Origin: Polyporus tsugae
Lineage: Eukaryota > Basidiomycota > Agaricomycetes > Polyporales > Polyporaceae
Reading direction: 5' to 3'
Assembly: GCA_024305745.1 (NCBI GenBank)
Contig: JAHRBS010000003.1
Coordinates: 1,922,001-1,986,000 of the forward strand
Length of the DNA stretch: 64,000 bases
Positions 57,436-64,000 of the stretch are shown in pieces. The stretch's first letter is position 1; the number at the start of each line of letters is the position of its first letter. The translations under genes were made by a program, and so were the position numbers. A model generated the notes under the pieces. That model did not search any database. It was not told the origin of the DNA and worked only from the letters and a program-made list of their open reading frames with translations.

Positions 57436-58042
57436 CTACGCCTCCGTCATCTCCCGCAGCCGACGAACGGTGCTGTACATAGACGTCAGGAGAGGTGAGT
57501 CGACAGGGCACGGCCAAGAGTACGCACCTGCGGACGGTCGCGGCAGCGGTTGTGGAGACGGTCCATGCGCCACCTGCGATGACCTTCTTACACGAATTGC
57601 ACTTCCAGATACCGACAGCCTGGCGTTTTACGGAGTCCTAAGGCGCATCCGTTAACAACTCCTCCCTGACCGACCATGAGCGAGCTGGAGGACTAAGACT
57701 AACCTTGCCGCAGAAGGTGCAGGTGTAACGGGCGTGCTGGGTGATCTCCATCTAATGGGAATAGGTCTTGAGCATACGAAGAGGAAACAGAAGGCAATTG
57801 GAGAATCGCACCTTTTTGACCTGCTTACGCAGGGAGGCACCGTAACGCTACAGATCCAACAAGCTCACAGTCAGCACCATGTCCTCCAATACTCCTGCGC
57901 CTTCCAAGCGCAAAGGTCGTTGATCGTCCATAGTACTCACAGTACCGTACTTGCCGGTAACGCCGACCTTGCGAGTGCGTTTCGTCTACGAGCATTCATT
58001 CAGCACCCGGACAGCATGTCGACATGGATAGGCACTCACCAT
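57436..58042 (-). CDS. RPL43: 60S ribosomal protein eL43 (L37a)
   Basis: Cytosolic ribosomal protein with a zinc ribbon. Exons in order: ATG alone (58040-58042), [63 protein letters not shown] with the continuation [16 protein letters not shown], and the last exon [11 protein letters not shown]. The zinc site is CTFC...CNSC. The start codon is separated from the next codon by an intron (donor GTGAGTGCC directly after ATG). The stop is at 57436-57438. Total is about 92 residues, normal for eL43. It is convergent with the CCCH gene. Confidence 0.95.
58040..58042 (-). other. Start codon isolated from the rest of RPL43 by an intron
   Basis: The coding part of exon 1 is only ATG; the sequence continues GTGAGTGCC, a good donor. 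The next exon gives TKRTRKV, the second residue onward of eL43. Confidence 0.85.
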
Positions 58043-59086
58043 CGTGAGGGGTTTCTTGTTGGGGACGTTGAGTTCGGCGGCGTGGGCTTGCGACGGGTAA
58101 CGGACAGTATGGAATGCACAAATCGGGGTAGAACTGTACAGTCCCTCCAGCCACCCCATCTTACCTAAGCCCAGCGTCTTGAAGCGTGCGCAGCCACCGA
58201 CTCAGCCACATCGCTTACGGGCCACTAGCCGCCGGCACTGTCAGCCATGTTTAATGCATTGAGTCATTGACCCCTTCCACAGTTTGCCCTCAGGCTGAAG
58301 ACGTTTCCGTACGATGCTGGCTGGATTCGATGCACGTGCGGTTGCACAACGGAACCTCACGACCAGAACGTTTGGGCAATGGGGGCCCTTCCTGTCAGCT
58401 TCGTTTCACACCCCAATCCGGAGTCTGTCCTCTACTCATAGTCATATTGCCAGCCGACTCACACCATAAATTTCTTTCAGTCCTGCTCGTTGAGAACTCA
58501 ACTAAGTTCCTTTCCCGAGCCAGATTCATTTGCTATGGTCAAAGAGTCAGAGTCAGTTTTTATAACATTTTATTCCGATAAACATGCCAACCTCCCGGAA
58601 TATATCGAGATCGTGCTCGCTTTCCGGGACGACATTTGCCTCAATTGACACACCCGGACTGGCGATCAGAACGGACATGACGCCTTCATAACATTGTACC
58701 AAGAATGCTTGAATTAGACACTCTCAGGGGAAGAGTGGAGCCAGTCCTATCCAAAGCGTGTAGGATATGTAAAGATCTATCTTCTAGACCAAAGTGCGAA
58801 TCCGCCTTCGCTTTCCTCCGCCGACTGATGGTAAGCTGGTTGAAGCGTGGGATGGATGTTCGGTGAATATCCATCCACCCGATCTCCGTTCGCGTCCTAC
58901 ACGATACGGTGAATATCGTGGAACATGAGAAGGTCGACTTTCACGGTCGGCGTTTACAACACTTTACATATACAATGTTCACGTAGTCCCTAAGATCCCA
59001 TGGCATTGATTGCTTTATTCATCCATCATACACGCTGCATTCTATCCCTCATGAAAACAAAGTAGACTGCCAGCCATGTCCGTTCT
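58043..59086. other. 1.04-kb interval between RPL43 and sedolisin genes
   Basis: RPL43 promoter and sedolisin 3' flank. It contains one copy of a 30-nt repeat (58189-58218) whose near-copy lies at 62049-62078. A 104-aa plus-strand frame at 58267-58581 has no recognisable domain. No gene is supported. Confidence 0.45.
58189..58218 (+). repeat. 30-nt dispersed repeat, copy 1
   Basis: Matches 62049-62078 in the same orientation at 27 of 30 positions (core CAGCCACAT then GCTTAC). The two copies flank the sedolisin gene. Confidence 0.6.
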
Positions 59087-61279
59087 TCACTTCCTCGCCC
59101 TGAAGGAAGCACTAGCCTTCGCGACTGCCAGAAGCCGGTTGAAGTCAGGGGTGCCCAGACCAGTGACCTGGAGCCCAAAATCGGAGTCCACGTCAGAACG
59201 ATCTCCCCCCCCCCCCAAGGCAACGCGCGGTCCAAACAAACAAACAAACGTACCGGATCCCAGCCCGGGAGCGCAGGAAAGCCGTCCGTCCCACACCCGG
59301 GATTGTTCCCGACGTCGATATCGTTGAACACGCCCGCTGCGCCCGTCGAGTACAGCAGGGGGTTCAAAAAGCCGAGCGGCGGCAGCCCCGCGTTGAGCAG
59401 CTGGTCGTTGACGAGCGCGACCATGCTCGCGAACATCGGCGTCGACGCACTTGTCCCAAGCACCGGCTGCAGCACCCCCGCCGCGATGATCGCGATGTCC
59501 CGCCCCGTCATGGACACGTCGGGGAACGCGCGGCCAGTGGTATTGAAGCGGCCGGCGAGGGGGCTGCCCGCGGGTCCGGTGAGGTTGAGGGCGTCGAGGT
59601 AGGCGAGGGCGGGGGCAGTCTGGTAGTCCGGCCGGGGGAAAATGTTCGAGAACCCACCCGCCGAGAACGTCCCTGCGACTTCTGGGGCGACGCCTTCCGT
59701 GCTCCCTACAGAGGTCACGCTGCAAAATTTGAAGTCAAATAAGAAATTCGGATGTGCAGCGCACGAGCCAGAACGTACAACGGGCATGTGCTGGGGAACG
59801 TAGGAACGAAGAGCCCGCCGTCGCACGCGTCGGAGGCTTGTTGTCCAGCCACGCCGCCATCTCCGGAGGCAAAGAGAATGCTTGTTCCACGAGTCCCCAG
59901 CTGCGCATACGCAAAGCACAGGAGTCTAACATCGCCCGGGGAGGGGAGGTTGAATGGTACGAGACGTTCCAGGTGAGCAGTAGGCATGCGGCAGTGCAAG
60001 CACAGACTCACTGTGCGACGTCGGGAGGAACGGCACTTTCTTGGAAGTCGAAACTGGTAGTGAGAACGAGGGGCGGGTTGTCTTCGCTGAGGAAAAAGTT
60101 GATGATGTCCAAGAAGCCAAAAGCACTGCCATCCTGGTTCTCCTGGCCTACGGATACAAACGTCGTCGGGACATTCGTCGCCAGACCGACAGTGTATTGA
60201 ATGTCGAGGCTCTGCAAAGAAACAGTCACTGGCAGTACATAATACATGCATCGCGCCTTGAACTTACTGCTTCCAATGTCCCTTTGCCACTTGTAATCCC
60301 ACCGTCTACGCTCTGGACACTGAACATGCCAGAAGTAAAGTCCGATCTGAATGTCGACAAAAATTGCTATGACCATCATGTCAGCGAATATCGGCCCAGA
60401 GAGAACCGACACAGCCTCACAGTCAAGTCCGTCTGGTTGGCAATCTCGTTAATGAACCCACTGACGGCGAGACTGTTGTTCGGCGCAGTTGCTGGGGCAG
60501 TCGGGAAGTTGTACAGCGCCTGGACGCATCCGGGGTCAATCCCATCGACGCAACGGGCAGGAAGCACCGCCCGCTTCGATCCCCACCTCTTCGACCGCTT
60601 CGGCACACTAGCGACCTGAAGTGATTGCTTCCGAAGTGCAGGCATGAGCCTGCAAGTAATTGGCGGATGATCAGTAAGCTCGCAGGGCAGTAATTCAATC
60701 AACTTGATACGTACTGTGTGGTTGGGTAGACGGCGGCCAAGTGTGGCTGCATAGCCGCAGGGATAGAGTATACGTCCGTCTTGTGGACGATTGCTCCCGT
60801 CCCGTTCTGCGTGAATGCCGTGTAGTTGGCACTCAGAAGCGCGTTCGCAGTCGTGACAGGAACGTGGATGCGCATGATGTCTCCGGCTGGGGAGATGACA
60901 TCCGGCGTGATGTTGTACCGAGCCAACCAATTGGTGACGGCCTGAACGCTCTCCTGTGGAGGCGCCACAAAGGATTCAACCTGGACAGATGACATCAGCA
61001 CTGCCGGTCACCAGTGCATAGGAGCACACATACCTGCGCCTTCGACAAGTACTGGCCATAGTTGGGACTCGCGGGGTCGCTGATGTCCAAAAGAGTGTCG
61101 ATGAGGCCGGTCTTGTTGGTCGGGTTCAGAGCCAGGAGCATGGGCATGCTAATGGCCGCATCCAGCAGGTCGCGGAAAAGGCTCCGCCGAATAGCATGGT
61201 ACTGCTCCTGAGCGACTGGCGCAGGCCTGCTCAAAGAAAGAGGAAGAAGCGAAAGAGCAAGCAGACCGGCTGCAATCAT
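59087..61279 (-). CDS. Secreted sedolisin-type serine peptidase (family S53, tripeptidyl-peptidase-like)
   Basis: Acidic extracellular peptidase. The start at 61279 gives a signal peptide (MIAAGLLALSLLPLSLSRPA). The prodomain follows (NPTNKTGLIDTLLDISDPAS, SPNYGQYLSKAQ). The mature domain begins near DGIDPGCVQALYNFPTAP. After splicing, GTLEASLDIQYTVGLAT shows the catalytic Glu and Asp (E-x3-D). The oxyanion Asp is in FASGDGGVAG, and the nucleophile Ser in GTSASTPMFAS. The calcium-binding end is NDIDVGNNPGCGTDGFPALP joined across an intron to TGLGTPDFNRLL. All four active-site residues are present. The last intron has a 12-C run (59205-59216) and (CAAA)n. Expected role is nutrient proteolysis. 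Confidence 0.94.
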
Positions 61280-61357
61280 CTTGACCCTAAGAACAAAAGG
61301 AAACGAAAGAGATCTGCTCGGGGAACTTGGAGGCTCGTATGGTGCAATGCGCATTGG

Positions 61358-61364
61358 TTATATA
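61358..61364 (-). promoter_or_regulatory. TATA box of the sedolisin gene
   Basis: TATATAA on the minus strand, 79-85 nt upstream of the ATG at 61279, with CCAAT (minus strand, 61353-61357) directly beside it. Confidence 0.5.
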
Positions 61365-62048
61365 TCCCAACCATTTGATGATCGCGCCGCAGTGGGAGTC
61401 GGGCGAAGAAAGGCAACCAATAGCTTCCTTCAACCAGTGCTATGCCGCCCAGTAAATTATTCAGAGGCAAAGTGCGGGTAAAGTGCGGTGTCAGGGCGGG
61501 CAACTCACTTGCGGACTGTCCAGCTCATCCCGTGGGAGCCATGCATCTTGTCGAGCATGCAATAACTCCGGCCTACGGGTGCGATGGTGTACGGTGGGAT
61601 CCGGTATTGTCATTTGTTACTGCATGTGTCTACTGAGCATTCAAATTGTCAAACGATGGTCAGGTTACTGTTTCACGAGGTGAACCAAGCAGCGTGAGGC
61701 CACGTACCTTTCCAGTTCTAGCGTTGCCCTCCTCGCGAATACATGTCTTCTCGGGCCGAGTTAGGTTCATAGCTTAAGAGACTGCCCACTTGGAAGACTG
61801 CCACTGGTCGACATCGCTGATTCGGTGGCGGAGAAGCGGCGTACTTACTTGGACCACGTAACTGCATCCATTGCCTTCATCATGTTTGTCAATTCTGGGC
61901 AGAAAAGTTCGACAGGATATTCCTAGTGAGTGATGGTCGTCGATATGTCTGTGTTCAACATTCACTTGGAACCGTTCGCCGTTGGCCACTACTAAAGTAG
62001 CTCAGCGGGGAGACGCTCTGGAATGGCGTCTACGCCACGCGACTACTA

Positions 62049-62078
62049 CGCAGCCACTGACGCAGCCACATTGCTTAC
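62049..62078 (+). repeat. 30-nt dispersed repeat, copy 2
   Basis: Near-copy (27/30) of 58189-58218, same orientation. Confidence 0.6.
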
Positions 62079-62363
62079 TTCAGCTTCCGCCTCTGTGTCA
62101 GATCGCGCCGCACCTCAGTACTACATAGTTCCCGGTCCCACCTCCGTTGCACATAACTCGATATTCGCCCAGTGTGCGCACATTTCCCAGTCGGTCTACA
62201 GTAGGTATCCGCCCCAAGCTGCCTTTCACCTGGGGACATCAAACCCCGCCACATCGACCGGCTGTTTCAGCAACAACCTGAGCCTATAAGGAGACTCGGA
62301 CCTACCTTGTGGTTTTCGCCACCCATCCATATCTTTGACGTCGCAGTTTCACACAGCAGGCAT

Positions 62364-63427
62364 AATGAGCTCCGATCCTGAATCTTCACCCCCTGCCCGG
62401 ATACAAGCTATACCAGCCCCTTGGAACGTCAAGGCCGAGGTGCGTCATCCCTACCATCTGTCACATAATGCCCCAGGTCAGTGTTGCTGACTCTATCCGC
62501 AGGCATGGTGGTTTATCACTTCCATTGGTCATCGACCAGATCCTAGTGAATCGCTCCCCATAAGCTACTTCCCAGCCCAAGAGACCGAATTGTACAAGAC
62601 GAGCGTGCAACAGGACGCGTTCCGCGGAGGGCGTGGCTCCATCACCCTAACACGCTACACCGATTCGCCGATAGGTCGAGATGTTCCCCTCTGTATACAC
62701 TTCACGATCCTGTCACTGAATATAGACGATAACATGTAGGTCCATTTGACGAGCTCTCGATATCCCCCGGGGAGTTCACGAACCCATTCGAGGATCCATC
62801 ACACCGCGTTACCCGTGCTTACGTCTCGAGCCTACCGGCGGTTGCGAACGGTATGTAATTTCCCCCCTCCCTTACCCATCTCTGTCTAACAAGCTGTGCT
62901 CAGGCCGCTCCAACTGGGGTCTTCCGCGCGAGCTCGCGCAATTCGTCTTCACCCCCTCTCTCGACCGCCCGGATGCCGTCGAGGTGCGCGTCTTCCCCGC
63001 CATCTCATTTGAGCCCGTCTCCTTCGCAGAGAGCGCATGCTTCGCGGCGCTCATCAAGCCCGTCTCCTGGCTGCCCTCTATCCCCGTCAGCCTCGCCCAC
63101 TTCCCCCAGGTCAAGCTCTTCCAGCCGCCGCTCGAGGCCTCGTCCGATCCGGCTCAAGACGGTCTGGTGGGTGCGCCCAAGTGGCACGCCCTCGACACCA
63201 GTGCATACAAGGGTCGCGCGAAGCCCTTCCGATGCGAGGGACTTCTCACACAGAAGGATGTGCAGCCTAGTGTCGGGCCGGAGGTTATCTCGGCGAAACG
63301 CAAGATACACAAGATGGGCGTCGCCGATGGCTTCGGGTTTCCTGATGTCGAGCCTTACAGTGTGGGCATCTACTGGCCGGAGGTCGAGCTCACGCTTCCA
63401 CGGGCTGTGCCTCTGGCGACCTTGTAG
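62364..63427 (+). CDS. Protein of unknown function, acetoacetate-decarboxylase-like by appearance
   Basis: The start at 62364 (MSSDPESSPPARIQAIPAPW) is followed by a short intron, then AWWFITSIGHRPDPSES, FRGGRGSITLTRYTDSPIG, a second intron, PFDELSISPGEFTNPFED and RVTRAYVSSLPAVANGRSNW. The last exon has GLPRELAQFVFTPS and VEVRVFPAISFEPVSFAES, then KWHALDTSAYKGRAKPFRCE and FGFPDVEPYSVGIYWPEVEL. There is no signal peptide, no transmembrane helix and no catalytic motif I can name. The 'GPFDEL...PG.F...R.YVSS...NGR.NWG.P' pattern resembles acetoacetate-decarboxylase-like fold proteins of fungi, but the active-site Lys is not evident to me. About 300 residues. Confidence 0.72.
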
Positions 63428-64000
63428 GCGGAGATATTGTCGCTTGTTGTCATGACCTGTTTTCGTATCGGACAGACATCGGATGACACCATCCGGATGG
63501 TATACAAGACGGACTCTCGGATTGCACATGATGTTTACGGAACCTACATACTATACAGTACTCGAACAACCGGTGTAGATTATATTGACGTCGTCAATCA
63601 TCGTTGAGGGTCCTTGCGTGGACCATAATTTTGAGTTCCGCACCGTCGTCTCGCGCACTAAACATGTACATCGTTCAACGTCCAACTCTAACATCTGTAT
63701 CTGGCACTCAATCCCAATCCAAACACATTCTTCGATATACCTCCTGCCTGCCGCATTCCTGTACTACCGCCAGCACCACAGTGGCGCGACAAACCACTAC
63801 ATCAAAGTATCGGTGACGGCGCCCGCGATCACTGCGGTGCGAGTTGTCCAGTACGCATCGCCGCCCATGATGCTGCGCCGTCGAAGCCACCTCTGGCGCA
63901 CCGCTGGAGCGCATGCAATGGGGTTACGCAGCATCCACCACCACACACAAGAAGAAGTTTCGGCCCCGGGAAAAAAATCCATTGCTACAATCGCTACACA
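63428..64000. other. Right-end flank
   Basis: 3' flank of the preceding gene. A minus-strand 61-aa frame (63797-63982) could be the final exon of a gene outside the window, but nothing recognisable is visible. Confidence 0.4.

Larger units (their letters stand above)
61280..62363. other. Divergent intergenic region, sedolisin / unknown gene
   Basis: 1.08 kb between opposing starts. It carries the sedolisin promoter, a copy of the 30-nt repeat (62049-62078) and an 88-aa plus-strand frame (62023-62289) with no domain. A stretch at about 61985-62010 resembles a tRNA D-arm but has no T-arm. No gene is supported. Confidence 0.45.

Noticed and set aside
59205..59249. 12-C run and (CAAA)n repeat
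   Set aside because: Lies wholly inside the last sedolisin intron; a simple polymorphic repeat with no evidence of function.
61985..62060. Possible tRNA (sequence like GTAGCTCAGCGGGGAGA)
   Set aside because: Only a D-arm-like string; no matching T-arm (GGTTCGA) or acceptor stem pairing.

Overview
This is a gene-dense stretch of a filamentous basidiomycete nuclear genome, most likely an Agaricomycete (polypore or mushroom type). The evidence is many short GT-AG introns of about 47-65 nt, GC-rich exons, a basidiomycete-style gene set (NADPH-sulfite reductase beta subunit, velvet factor, HET-domain protein, sedolisin, CYSTM protein), and no operons, CRISPR or other prokaryotic features. I found no prophage or biosynthetic cluster, and no intact transposon. 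I do not see a clearly new biological system. The most unusual features are extreme exon structures.

Layout. 0.2-4.5 kb: DNA polymerase delta catalytic subunit (minus), divergent from VMS1 (5.1-7.4 kb, plus). 7.6-8.8 kb: phosphomannomutase. 8.8-10.2 kb: AT-richer, gene-poor stretch with a hairpin and a possible degenerate coding relic. 10.2-12.7 kb: small unknown protein and ARP9. 13.0-13.5 kb: ribosomal protein eL30 (minus), divergent from the sulfite reductase beta subunit (13.8-18.7 kb). 20.4-22.3 kb: alanine-glyoxylate aminotransferase. 22.8-25.3 kb: dynein intermediate chain, divergent from tRNA-splicing endonuclease SEN2 (25.6-27.0 kb). 27.4-29.5 kb: SAC3/THP3/LENG8-like protein. 30.0-31.3 kb: cytochrome c1. 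31.8-32.4 kb: CYSTM protein. 33.8-34.9 kb: velvet regulator. 35.4-36.3 kb: TIM23. 37.2-39.1 kb: HET-domain protein. 39.9-41.6 kb: MFS sugar transporter. 41.6-45.0 kb: gene-poor interval with a cluster of CreA-type sites and a hairpin. 45.0-47.4 kb: dihydroxyacetone kinase. 48.0-52.5 kb: DUSP-containing ubiquitin protease. 52.9-55.4 kb: CCZ1, divergent from a five-CCCH zinc-finger protein (55.6-57.2 kb). 57.4-58.0 kb: ribosomal protein eL43. 59.1-61.3 kb: secreted sedolisin. 62.4-63.4 kb: conserved-looking protein of unknown function.

Most genes are housekeeping: replication, ribosome, ribosome-associated quality control, tRNA splicing, mitochondrial import and respiration, dynein transport, Rab7 activation, sulfate assimilation and mannose activation. 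They are not functionally clustered. The accessory component is the HET protein, the sugar transporter, DAK and the sedolisin. Coordinates of multi-exon genes run from start codon to stop codon and include introns. Splice sites were assigned by eye from GT/AG signals, reading frame and family conservation.
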